Positions 28,431 through 37,080 of a stretch of DNA of 64,000 bases are shown here, piece after piece. Each line of letters starts with the position of its first letter. The first letter of the stretch is position 1. Source of the stretch: a virus. Below the pieces are notes generated by a model. It worked only from the letters and a program-made list of their open reading frames with translations, was not told the origin of the DNA and ran no database searches. Made by a program: the position numbers and the translations under genes. The DNA is taken from positions 186,001-250,000 of the IMG/VR virus record IMGVR_UViG_3300032296_003307; one strand, 5' to 3'.

Positions 28431-28811
28431 TGGAGGTGGAGGGTATCGAACCCTCGTCCAGTCTACCTTGACTGTAAGGTACTACACGTTTAGGTTAACA
28501 TTTGCTAATGTTCCAAACTTCACAATTCCCTTATTTTATAGTGGTTCGGTTTACTGAGAACTAATCCTCCACTTGTTTCTTTTAAGATAGAAACCACACC
28601 TCTAAAGGACTTATGTTCCTAGGTTAATGTCCTCCCGACCTGAGTGTTATAGCGATTAGGCTACAACTGAAGCCTCTTCACGGAACAAACCGCAAGCTGC
28701 CATGTTATTTAAAACGTTGCCGTCTAATTGGTTAAATCAGTTTTTAATGAGTTAATTCAGCTCATACGTGCACCTTACCTTCAAAAATACCTGTCAAATC
28801 CAGTCACCCCC
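28431..28811 (-). ncRNA. ssrA: Phage tmRNA
   Basis: 381 nt. Acceptor 5' GGGGGTG pairs with 3' CACCTCC; T-arm GAGGG-TTCGATA-CCCTC; GGTGACTGGATTTGACAGG is the conserved tmRNA 5' end. Resume region TTAGAC then GGC at 28721-28719 and stop TAA at 28658-28656 give a 21-residue tag starting GNVLNNMAACG and ending LFREEASVVA. This is unlike the ALAA-ending ~9-residue tags typical of Bacteroidota. A TATATTTG box and boxA-like GTTCTTTGAAATAT precede it. It rescues stalled ribosomes and tags the products. Confidence 0.9.
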
Positions 28812-28837
28812 ATATTTCAAAGAACACTACAAATATA
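28811..28837 (-). promoter_or_regulatory. tmRNA promoter box and boxA-like motif
   Basis: Minus strand: TATATTTG (28837-28830), then GTTCTTTGAAATATG (28825-28811) running into the tmRNA 5' end. The motif is shared with the tRNA array leaders. Confidence 0.6.
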
Positions 28838-28877
28838 CTAACACTATAAATATATTCCAAGTATTTATAAGAAACAT

Positions 28878-30710
28878 ATGAAACTTTTTTCAATACTGAC
28901 CGAGTCAAAAAAATCTGACGTAAAAAAAGAATTACTGTCTAAATTTCCTGAAGCCGAAATGTATATTGACCGTGCGATTAATTCTGACCCAACAGGATTC
29001 AAATATATGGATTACATTAAACGTTCATTTATTGATTTATATCCTATTTCTAAAAGTTGGGGTAATGAAGAAAGTCTTGTTGAATATTTTGACGATATAT
29101 CTTGGTTTGAAAACAATTATAAAAGATTATCTATTGATGATATTGATTCAATATATGAAGACGCTAAGGCGGACAACGCATCGCAAAAAATGTTGAGAAG
29201 CATTGTATCAATAAATCCAAACAAAATAAGGGATATTAATTCTTGGGACATTAGGACGTTAAAATATGTTAGGGATTATGTTAATTCTAAAAAAACAAGA
29301 AAACAAATGGAAAAAGAAGCCAAGGAAGGTGCTGACTTGGTTTATGAATCCCCAAACAAAAAAGTTTTAGTTTTCAAAGTTAAAACACATGCCGCCGCTT
29401 GTTACTATGGTAGAAATACCAAATGGTGTGTAACAACCGCAGGACAACCTGGTCATTTTCAAAGGGAAACCCAAGATTACGATATGTATTTTGTTGTTGA
29501 TAGAACAGGTGAAAGGGAAAAATTGGCGGTACAGAAACCAAAAGACAGACGCAAATCAAACTTCTTGAAAGTATGGAATGAAAAAGACGTTGAAAAGGGT
29601 CCTAATCATTTATACGATTTGTATCCTGAAGTACATGATGTATTTGTTGGTGATTCAATGAACGAAACAATTAAGTTCTTAAAATCATTAACAACAGATA
29701 ATTTGGGTAAGTACCGTTGGGATTATCCTGATGATTTAATTACTGATATGTATTTGGCGGGTTCTACTGAAGAGGGTAATTTAAGGATAATAATTGAGAT
29801 TACCTTTTCAGATAAAAGTTTTTGGGAAATGTATGATATAAATGAATATGATAGTACATTAATTCAAACTGTCTATTCTCCTTACAACAGTTGGGATTTT
29901 TGGGACACATACACAATAAAAGAAGATTTTGAAGAAGGTTATTTGTGGAACTACGCAACCAACGAGCAACAAGAAGAAATATCAAGGTTATGTCAAATTT
30001 TATTTCCATCATATCTTGTACAATTAAAACAAAATACATTGGACGAAATGCCTAAGGAATTTAATCAGTTAGTAGAAAAAACTTTCCCAAGAAAAATTGA
30101 TAGTATGGTCTATGAGTACACAGCATCAAAGAATAATGAAGCCGAACACAACGTTAGAGATGGATTAGAAAGTGAATATTGCGACATATTCAAAGAATAT
30201 AATGGTAAGGTGATGTCTTGTTTTTATAGATACGCCTTTAATGTTAATGACCTTATCAGGTTATTAGAAGATTACAAAGGTGGTGATGTTTTTGATTCTT
30301 TAAGAGCATATGTAAATAGAGTGTCTGACGCACCATATGAAATTAGTGATTGGGCTTACCAAGGTGGGGGGTCATCTGACGAATACAATGGTATGGAAAA
30401 CGAATTTGACTCTTTAATTAACGCGATGCAAGAATCGGTTGATAGTAGTGAAGATGTTGAAGACATTACCCGAAAAACAGAGGAGTACAACAACTTCAAC
30501 AAATTTTTAGAAAAAAATAAAATAACTGTTGGAGATTGGAATACATTACCATCGGACAATAATTTTTCCTTTAGAATTAATACAATTGACTTTAAAGAGG
30601 GTAAGGTGGACCTTCAAATCAAATCAAACGATACGGGCAACATGAAAGAATATTTCCCCACCTACGAAGAATTTACAAGTTTATTATACAATTATCAACT
30701 TTTTAGATAA
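28878..30710 (+). CDS. TKWC-motif protein, predicted head-packaged (paralogue of 7553-9190)
   Basis: 610 residues. ACYYGRNTKWCVTT near residue 175, followed by HFQRETQDYDMYFVVDR and EKLAVQKPK, matches the signature of the 545-residue protein at 7553. The N-terminus MKLFSILTESKK closely resembles a T4 capsid-targeting sequence with LTE|S. TATTTATA (28862-28869) precedes the ATG. The long acidic C-terminal half has no recognised domain. Enzyme class unknown. Confidence 0.7.
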   Translation: MKLFSILTESKKSDVKKELLSKFPEAEMYIDRAINSDPTGFKYMDYIKRSFIDLYPISKSWGNEESLVEYFDDISWFENNYKRLSIDDIDSIYEDAKADNASQKMLRSIVSINPNKIRDINSWDIRTLKYVRDYVNSKKTRKQMEKEAKEGADLVYESPNKKVLVFKVKTHAAACYYGRNTKWCVTTAGQPGHFQRETQDYDMYFVVDRTGEREKLAVQKPKDRRKSNFLKVWNEKDVEKGPNHLYDLYPEVHDVFVGDSMNETIKFLKSLTTDNLGKYRWDYPDDLITDMYLAGSTEEGNLRIIIEITFSDKSFWEMYDINEYDSTLIQTVYSPYNSWDFWDTYTIKEDFEEGYLWNYATNEQQEEISRLCQILFPSYLVQLKQNTLDEMPKEFNQLVEKTFPRKIDSMVYEYTASKNNEAEHNVRDGLESEYCDIFKEYNGKVMSCFYRYAFNVNDLIRLLEDYKGGDVFDSLRAYVNRVSDAPYEISDWAYQGGGSSDEYNGMENEFDSLINAMQESVDSSEDVEDITRKTEEYNNFNKFLEKNKITVGDWNTLPSDNNFSFRINTIDFKEGKVDLQIKSNDTGNMKEYFPTYEEFTSLLYNYQLFR

Positions 30711-30717
30711 TTTTTCG

Positions 30718-30725
30718 TATCTTTG
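30718..30725 (+). promoter_or_regulatory. Early-type promoter box TATCTTTG
   Basis: Ends 7 nt before the ATG at 30733. Confidence 0.6.
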
Positions 30726-30732
30726 TATTCAA

Positions 30733-31602
30733 ATGGAAAGATTACAATTATTAAAAGACGTTCTGTCTGTACGCACTTGCACATATCAAGAAGATTATTT
30801 GGTTGAGTTTTTGAGAAATTACTTAACAGAAAAAAATTATGATTTTTTCATTGATGAGTTCAAAAACGTATATGTCACAAAAACTTCACCTGAGTTTGAA
30901 GGTCAACATTTTCCTTGTGTGGTTGCTCATACCGACACCGTACATTGGGGAATGAAATCAATTAATATCAAAGAAGAGATTAAATTGGATTACCAAAAAA
31001 GGGAAAAATTGTCATTAAAAGCATACGATGACGAAGGCAATCCATCAGGTATTGGTGGCGATGATAAAGCCGGTGTATTTGGATGTTTGAGTTGTTTGGA
31101 GGATTTACCACATATCAAAGTTGCGTTGTTTGTTTCAGAAGAAACAGGTTGTCACGGTTCAAAAATGGCTAATTCTGAATTTTTTTCTGATGTTGCCTAC
31201 GCCATCCAATTTGACGGACCTGAAAATTATATGATTACCGAAGTTTGTTCAGGTATCAGATTGTTTGACCGTAATAGTTACTTCTTTGATGTTATTGATG
31301 GTGTTTTTACCGAAAAAATGGAATATCACCAATACATGATTCACCCATACACAGATGTGTCAATGCTCAAAATGAAATTTGACTTCGCATGTGTGAATAT
31401 ATCAATTGGGTATTACAACTACCACACCGCTCATGAATACGTTGTTTTGGACGACGTAGAACGTGGTATTGATGTTTGTAAAACAATCATTGAAAGGTTG
31501 GGTTACGAAAAACAACTTTACGAATACAAAAAACCAACTTACAATCGCCATTTCTACGTAAAAGACGAAGATGAAGATTTTGTTCAAAGGTATTTGTTCT
31601 AA
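30733..31602 (+). CDS. M20/peptidase-T-like metallopeptidase
   Basis: 289 residues. PCVVAHTDTVH (zinc His and Asp), GIGGDDKAGV (bridging Asp), VSEETGCHGS (catalytic Glu pair), QFDGP and a C-terminal TAHEYV His give the di-zinc site of the M20 clan. The dimerisation domain is short, as in a compact exopeptidase. Likely cytoplasmic peptide hydrolysis. It has an early-type promoter, so it is not in the packaged set. Confidence 0.8.
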   Translation: MERLQLLKDVLSVRTCTYQEDYLVEFLRNYLTEKNYDFFIDEFKNVYVTKTSPEFEGQHFPCVVAHTDTVHWGMKSINIKEEIKLDYQKREKLSLKAYDDEGNPSGIGGDDKAGVFGCLSCLEDLPHIKVALFVSEETGCHGSKMANSEFFSDVAYAIQFDGPENYMITEVCSGIRLFDRNSYFFDVIDGVFTEKMEYHQYMIHPYTDVSMLKMKFDFACVNISIGYYNYHTAHEYVVLDDVERGIDVCKTIIERLGYEKQLYEYKKPTYNRHFYVKDEDEDFVQRYLF

Positions 31603-31630
31603 TTAATTATTTCGGCATATTTATTTAATT

Positions 31631-33037
31631 ATGCCAAGATTTATTCTAACAGAACAAGAAAGAAAAAGGATTCTTGAATTATATCTAAATGAACAAGTGG
31701 CTCAAATACCATACCCAACTGGTGTTACTAAAGCCGCGGTAGACAAAATACTATCTATTTCGGCACAAAATAAAAAAGGTTTAAGAGGTTCTTATTTGGC
31801 TCCTTTACAACAACAAGAAATAGACAAAGAATTTGGTAAAGATACTTTTAAGAAATTTTTTGATGGTGGCGGTAGAGACGTTTTAGACGGAAAAAAAACA
31901 TTCAAAGATAGTTCTATACCGGAAATTTTAAATTGTGTAAGATTTGATGAAAAAGATGGAGACACAATGGGAACCTATACTAACGGTAAAAAATATGTTA
32001 GAGTTTTTAATCCAAACAGTATTCAAGTTTTTTGGGAGACAGGGGCTTTTCAACAATTTGTACGTAAATCGGATAACTCTGCAGGTTCATTAACTAAAAG
32101 TGGTACATACGCATGTAACGCACAAAAGAACGATGTGGTAATTAGCGCCACCGATACAGGTGCAAATACCGGTTCAGTAAATCTTGATTGTGTAAGATTT
32201 GATGAAAAAGATGGAGACACAATGGGAACCTATACTAACGGTAAAAAATATGTTAGAGTTTTTAATCCAAACAGTATTCAAGTTTTTTGGGAGACAGGAG
32301 AATTTCAACAATTTGTGCGTAAAGCAGACAACTCCGCAGGTCCATTAACTAAAAGCGGAAAATGGTCTTGTAACGCAACAAAAGATAACGTTGTAATAGA
32401 CACCAACCAAACCGGTTCTACATCAAACAAGACTGAGTGGATGACATATTTAACTGACTCAGTTTTTAATGGTAAATCAAAACAATATCTAAAATATAAA
32501 GACCAAGACTCTGTTTATTTCCCTGATTCTAAAACATATTATACTGAGAAAGAATGGTTTACCGTTGATGATTCAGGAAATGTGACAAAATCAGGATATT
32601 GGTTCCAAGACAAAAATAAACCTCAAAACAGCCAGTTTACGCAAGGTGAAGGTAAAAATCCAAATGAAAAAACTGTTACAGTTGCACCTCCTTTAGAAAA
32701 TGTTGCAAAAGGAACCGCAAGTATGAAACAGGGTAACCAAGGTGATTCTGTAAAAACATTACAACAAATGTTAATAGATAAAGGATATTTAAAAATCAAT
32801 AATCCAACTAATTACTTTGGTAATATGACCTACAATGCGGTTCTACAGTTCCAAAAAGACAGTCTTTTGAAAAAACAAGATGGTATCGTTGGTTATGAAA
32901 CATATACTGCCTTGTATAGAGCCCCTGAAGTTCAAAAAACACCTGATGTGAACATACAACCAAAAGGAATACAAGCTCAACCACTTTCGTCCGAAACCCC
33001 AAAGACACCTACCCAAATAACAATACCCAATAGATAA
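31631..33037 (+). CDS. Predicted virion protein: duplicated domain plus peptidoglycan-binding domain
   Basis: 468 residues. N-terminus FILTEQERKRILELYLNEQ holds LTE and LNE|Q sites. Two nearly identical domains (from about residues 100 and 185: CVRFDEKDGDTMGTYTNGKK) come from a recent 255-nt duplication. A third diverged copy may follow (SKQYLKYKDQDSVYF). Residues ~365-435 are PG_binding_1 (GDSVKTLQQMLIDKGYL, YNAVLQFQKD, DGIVGYETYTAL). Pro-rich tail. TATTTATT (31618-31625) lies upstream. Confidence 0.75.
   Translation: MPRFILTEQERKRILELYLNEQVAQIPYPTGVTKAAVDKILSISAQNKKGLRGSYLAPLQQQEIDKEFGKDTFKKFFDGGGRDVLDGKKTFKDSSIPEILNCVRFDEKDGDTMGTYTNGKKYVRVFNPNSIQVFWETGAFQQFVRKSDNSAGSLTKSGTYACNAQKNDVVISATDTGANTGSVNLDCVRFDEKDGDTMGTYTNGKKYVRVFNPNSIQVFWETGEFQQFVRKADNSAGPLTKSGKWSCNATKDNVVIDTNQTGSTSNKTEWMTYLTDSVFNGKSKQYLKYKDQDSVYFPDSKTYYTEKEWFTVDDSGNVTKSGYWFQDKNKPQNSQFTQGEGKNPNEKTVTVAPPLENVAKGTASMKQGNQGDSVKTLQQMLIDKGYLKINNPTNYFGNMTYNAVLQFQKDSLLKKQDGIVGYETYTALYRAPEVQKTPDVNIQPKGIQAQPLSSETPKTPTQITIPNR
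31932..32298 (+). repeat. Direct repeat, two identical 112-nt copies 255 nt apart
   Basis: 31932-32043 equals 32187-32298 with no mismatch, in frame (85 codons), inside the preceding gene. Confidence 0.95.
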
Positions 33038-33038
33038 G

Positions 33039-35045
33039 TTAAACTTTTTCTATCTTAATTATTTCGTCAAATTTCAAGACGTAATTTTCACCTTCAATTA
33101 CATTACCAACCAAGTATTCTTCTGAAATATAATCTTCAACTTCATCTTGAATCGCTCTTTTAATCGGTCTGGCACCGAATGTTTCGTCAAACCCGACTTT
33201 GGCAATATGTTCAATTATGGTATCGTCAAATTCAAAGTTAAGTTTTAATTCTGTTAACCTGTCTTTAAGTTTTACTATTTCCAATTTAACAATTTTTTCA
33301 ATTTCGGGTTGTTTCAAAGAGTTAAAAACAATAACTTCATCAATACGATTTAAAAATTCAGGAGAGAAATAATTTTTCATTTCTTTTTGAAGAATTTGAC
33401 GCTTGTACTCTTCTTGTGTTGAAGAGCTTGATGCGGTTGAAAAACCAATCTGAGTTCCAAAATCTTGTAATTTTTTAACCCCTAAGTTTGAAGTCATAAT
33501 AATCAAACAATTTTTAAAGTTGATTTTTCTACCTAAAGAATCAGTTAAATGACCTTCATCTAACATCTGTAACAATGTGTTAAAGATTTCTTTGTTTGCC
33601 TTTTCAACTTCATCAAACAGAATTACCGAATAAGGTTTGTTCTTAACTTGTTCGGTTAACTGTCCACCTTCATCGTAACCAACATAACCAGGAGGAGCAC
33701 CAATCAATTTGGAAATGGTGTGTTTTTCTTGAAACTCAGACATATCTACACGGATAAGATTGTCTTCACTACCAAAGATTTGTTTTGCCAATTGTTTTGC
33801 CAAGTGAGTCTTACCAACACCTGTTGAACCCAAGAAAATGAATGAACCGATAGGTTTATTTGGGTCTTTAATTCCCAACCTATTTCTGCGAATTGATTTT
33901 GCAATTTTGGTAACCGCCTCATCTTGTCCAATAACTTTGTCCATCAGAGATTTGTCTAAGGCAATTAAGTTTGTTTTATCATCAACAGATATTTTAGAAA
34001 CAGGAATTTTAGTCATAGAAGAAACGACATCCAAAACAAGTTCAGGTAAAATCTCGCGTTTCTTTTCTGACATTTCTATCTCATACCTTTCCTTTTCATT
34101 TTCTAACTTACTGGCAATTTTTTTCTCTTTGTTCCGTAATTCTGCCGCCTCTTCATATTTTTGTCTTTTCACAACATCTTTTTTCTTTTCACTTATTTCT
34201 CTGAGTTGTGCGGTAAGTTTTTCTATGATTTCAGGTACTTTGGCCTCTACTTGTGCACGAGCACCAACCTCATCCATAATGTCAAACGCTTTGTCAGGAA
34301 ACTCTCTGTCGGTAATGTATCTATCAGCCAAATTAACACAAAGCTCAAGTACTTCATCAGAATAACTTACTTTGTGATATTCTTGATACTTTGTTCTTAG
34401 ATTTTTAAGAATTAATAATGTTTCTTTTTTTGATGGTGAATCAACAACTACTTTTTGAAATCTGCGTTCTAACGCACCGTCTTTTTCAAAGTTTGTTCTG
34501 TATTCATCTAGTGTTGTTGCTCCGATACATTGAATTTCACCACGAGCAAGGGCGGGTTTAAATATATTAGAGGCGTCCATAGAGCCCGATGCGTTACCCG
34601 CACCAACTATAGTATGAATTTCATCGATAAAAACAATAATTTCGGGGTTTTTTGACAATTCTTCAATAATTACTTTTAATCTTTCTTCAAACTGACCACG
34701 ATATTTTGTTCCAGCAACAATTGATGTCATATCCAATAGAACAATCCTCTTACTCAATAAGTTACGTGGACAATCACCATTAAAAATTTTCATGGCGAGA
34801 CCTTCAACAATTGCGGTTTTACCACAACCTGGCTCTCCTATGATTATTGGATTGTTTTTCTTTCTTCTTGAAAGAATTTGAGCAATTCGTTGTATTTCAC
34901 GTTCTCTACCAATTACAGGGTCTAATCTACCTTCTGACGCCAATTTTATTAGGTCTTTTGAGAAGTTATCCAATACGGGTGTAGATGAACTGTTACGTCT
35001 ACTTTGCGGTTTTACATTTTCGTTGTCGTCCATTGATTCAATCAT
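33039..35045 (-). CDS. ClpC/ClpB-type AAA+ unfoldase lacking the N domain
   Basis: 668 residues. D1: GEPGCGKTA Walker A, FIDEIHTIVG Walker B. Short M domain with a UVR-like motif (KRQKYEEAAELRNKEKK). D2: GSTGVGKTHLAK, LFDEVEKA, FLNRIDE. The Clp N-terminal repeat domain is absent. IGF sits in the D2 loop region (TQIGFST), where ClpP-binding unfoldases carry their tripeptide, so it may dock on host ClpP. TATATTTG lies 4 nt before the ATG at 35045; the longer TTG start is rejected. Divergent from the UVR protein. Confidence 0.9.
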   Translation of the reverse strand: MIESMDDNENVKPQSRRNSSSTPVLDNFSKDLIKLASEGRLDPVIGREREIQRIAQILSRRKKNNPIIIGEPGCGKTAIVEGLAMKIFNGDCPRNLLSKRIVLLDMTSIVAGTKYRGQFEERLKVIIEELSKNPEIIVFIDEIHTIVGAGNASGSMDASNIFKPALARGEIQCIGATTLDEYRTNFEKDGALERRFQKVVVDSPSKKETLLILKNLRTKYQEYHKVSYSDEVLELCVNLADRYITDREFPDKAFDIMDEVGARAQVEAKVPEIIEKLTAQLREISEKKKDVVKRQKYEEAAELRNKEKKIASKLENEKERYEIEMSEKKREILPELVLDVVSSMTKIPVSKISVDDKTNLIALDKSLMDKVIGQDEAVTKIAKSIRRNRLGIKDPNKPIGSFIFLGSTGVGKTHLAKQLAKQIFGSEDNLIRVDMSEFQEKHTISKLIGAPPGYVGYDEGGQLTEQVKNKPYSVILFDEVEKANKEIFNTLLQMLDEGHLTDSLGRKINFKNCLIIMTSNLGVKKLQDFGTQIGFSTASSSSTQEEYKRQILQKEMKNYFSPEFLNRIDEVIVFNSLKQPEIEKIVKLEIVKLKDRLTELKLNFEFDDTIIEHIAKVGFDETFGARPIKRAIQDEVEDYISEEYLVGNVIEGENYVLKFDEIIKIEKV

Positions 35046-35049
35046 ACCA

Positions 35050-35057
35050 CAAATATA
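35050..35057 (-). promoter_or_regulatory. Early-type promoter box TATATTTG of the Clp gene
   Basis: Ends 4 nt before the start codon on the minus strand. Confidence 0.6.
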
Positions 35058-35182
35058 CAACTATGTTTCATATTATCAACTATGACAATTTGTCTTTATT
35101 ATATGACAAAATGTCATATTTTCTTTTTTGGTATAATTTTATATAATTGTAAGGAAAATAAAAGAAATAAAAAAATAAAAAT

Positions 35183-35641
35183 ATGTTTAACAGAAATTTT
35201 AAATTAAAAGATTGGTTAAAAGAATTTGACGACATTTATGAGTCATTAAGTAAATCCGCTTGGGAAATTAAAAACGAAATGGGTTTAGAAGAAAACACTG
35301 AATCGGGTGAAAATGAAAACGGTAAGTGGAAAAGAACTACCTATACCACACCTGGTAAAAATGGTATAACATACACAGTGACAACTTATCATGTTGGTTC
35401 TGATAAAACCGAAACAACTGAAAAAGAAACCGAGATTTATATGTTGAAAAAAGAACTTGCTCAGGTAGTGGAAAAACAAGATTTTGAAAAGGCGGTAGAG
35501 TTGAGAGATAAAATTAAAAAACTTGAAACATCAAACAAAGAAATCACTAAATTAGAATCTGATTTGAAATCTGCAATTGACAAAGAAGATTTTGAAACGG
35601 CAATCAAACTACGGGACAAAATCAAAAAAATGAAATCCTAA
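35183..35641 (+). CDS. UVR-motif protein (McsA/UvrB-like repeats)
   Basis: 152 residues. Two C-terminal UVR motifs, KQDFEKAVELRDKIKKL and KEDFETAIKLRDKIKKM, as in UvrB, McsA and the ClpC M domain. The N-terminal part is unique. Divergently paired with the ClpC-like gene, which itself has a UVR-like M domain. An adaptor role for that unfoldase is a reasonable inference. A terminator follows. Confidence 0.7.
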   Translation: MFNRNFKLKDWLKEFDDIYESLSKSAWEIKNEMGLEENTESGENENGKWKRTTYTTPGKNGITYTVTTYHVGSDKTETTEKETEIYMLKKELAQVVEKQDFEKAVELRDKIKKLETSNKEITKLESDLKSAIDKEDFETAIKLRDKIKKMKS

Positions 35642-35647
35642 TTTTAA

Positions 35648-35674
35648 CCCCCGACTTAGTTTCGGGGGTTTTTT
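35648..35674 (+). terminator. Rho-independent terminator
   Basis: ACCCCCGA/TCGGGGGT stem with T6, running directly into the TATTTATA box (35676-35683) of the next gene. Confidence 0.85.
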
Positions 35675-35687
35675 ATATTTATATTAT

Positions 35688-36062
35688 ATGAAACTTTGGG
35701 AAAAATATTTAGATACGACCAAAAAGGATTTGGCCATTCTGAATGAATACAGAAAAATGAGAAAAATTTTACAGGATTATGATACCGAAGAATGGCAATT
35801 ATCTAAAGGAATTAATATCCCAACAGAAGCATATTTTATTAGGTCTCAAATAGTTGAACGACTTACAAGCTTAAGAAGTATGTTAGAAAAATTGGGTTTA
35901 ACTAACACCGAAGAAGAACAGTCGGATTTTACTACCTACATTATGACTAAATTTTCAGAAATAGATAAAGAAATACCTTTACAAAAAGGAAATGAACCCG
36001 ATAATATAAGCGGAGAAAAAATATGGCAATCAAGAGTCAAACAATCGAAGGTACAAAGATAA
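35688..36062 (+). CDS. Small helical protein, unknown
   Basis: 124 residues, mostly alpha-helical and charged (MKLWEKYLDTTKKDLAILNE). TATTTATA ends 4 nt before the ATG. The 3' end overlaps the KTSC gene by 40 nt in another frame. Confidence 0.6.
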   Translation: MKLWEKYLDTTKKDLAILNEYRKMRKILQDYDTEEWQLSKGINIPTEAYFIRSQIVERLTSLRSMLEKLGLTNTEEEQSDFTTYIMTKFSEIDKEIPLQKGNEPDNISGEKIWQSRVKQSKVQR

Positions 36063-36265
36063 TTAATGAAATAGTTTCAACAAACTTGGTTAAAACTACG
36101 TATGACGTAGAAGAAAACAGTTTAATTGCGGAATTTAAAAATGGTGTACAGTACATATACGAAAAAGTTCCCCATGAACTATACGTAAGGTTTAGAAACG
36201 CAGAATCGCAGGGAAATTTTTTTAATACACAAATATCTAAAAAATATAAATACAAAAAACTTTAA
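36023..36265 (+). CDS. KTSC-domain protein
   Basis: 80 residues. TTYDVEENSLIAEFKNGVQYIYEKVP...YVRFRNAESQGNFFNTQI..KYKYKK is the KTSC domain pattern (named for lysyl-tRNA-synthetase-linked proteins; also found alone in phages). Suggested RNA or protein binding; role not established. Overlaps the preceding ORF. Confidence 0.75.
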   Translation: MAIKSQTIEGTKIINEIVSTNLVKTTYDVEENSLIAEFKNGVQYIYEKVPHELYVRFRNAESQGNFFNTQISKKYKYKKL

Positions 36266-36287
36266 CATTTCCTTGTATTTATTATGG

Positions 36288-37040
36288 ATGGCAATTGATA
36301 AAGAAATAATTAACTCTTTTGAACCCAAGGATAAATTAAATCCAAAAATTTGGTATACACCAAAAGGGGAAGATACACCAAAATTACAACCTGAAGTTAG
36401 AACCGCATTACTTAAATCGGCTCAACTTTTTATTGAGTACGTAAAAGTAGATTTTTTCTTTTCGGATATTATTATGCCTGGTTCTTTAGCAAATTACAAT
36501 TGGTCAAAGTATTCAGATGCGGATGTTCACATCATTGTTAATTTAGACCAATTTGATAGAGATGAAATTCCTTTATACCAAGAGTTATTTAAAATTAAAA
36601 AAACACTTTTTAATAATACTCATAACATTAAAGTTAGGGGATATGATGTTGAAATGTATATCGAAGATAGTTCTGTCCCAAGATTTTCAGAAGGAACATA
36701 CTCAATAATGTTTGATGAATGGATTTCGGTTCCAAAAAAAGAAGAATTTAAAATAGATAAAGAACTTTTAAAAAAGAAAACTAAGAATTGGATGGACCAA
36801 ATTGATTTGGTAATTAGCCAAACAAAAAAAGAAGATGTTGATGATATACGTGATTTGTTTAAAAAGATTGATGATAAGTTAAAAAAATATAGAACGGAAG
36901 GTCTTAGACAAGGTGGTGAGCAATCTTATGAAAATTTAGTATTTAAAATTTTAAGAAGAAATGGGTATATTGGAAAGATGAAAGACTACGAAACTGAATT
37001 CGTTGATAAAAAGTTATCGGTTGAACAAACTGAAGAATAA
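36288..37040 (+). CDS. Nucleotidyltransferase-fold protein
   Basis: 250 residues from the ATG at 36288; the upstream TTG would start inside the promoter box 36276-36283, which ends 4 nt before this ATG. PGSLANYNWSKYSDADVHIIVN gives the GS...DxD metal site of the Pol-beta nucleotidyltransferase superfamily, with a possible third acidic residue at VEMYIED. Could transfer a nucleotide to RNA or protein. Helical Lys-rich C-terminal half. Confidence 0.7.
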   Translation: MAIDKEIINSFEPKDKLNPKIWYTPKGEDTPKLQPEVRTALLKSAQLFIEYVKVDFFFSDIIMPGSLANYNWSKYSDADVHIIVNLDQFDRDEIPLYQELFKIKKTLFNNTHNIKVRGYDVEMYIEDSSVPRFSEGTYSIMFDEWISVPKKEEFKIDKELLKKKTKNWMDQIDLVISQTKKEDVDDIRDLFKKIDDKLKKYRTEGLRQGGEQSYENLVFKILRRNGYIGKMKDYETEFVDKKLSVEQTEE

Positions 37041-37080
37041 TTAAATATTCATTAAGTAACGCATATTTATATAGAAAAAA

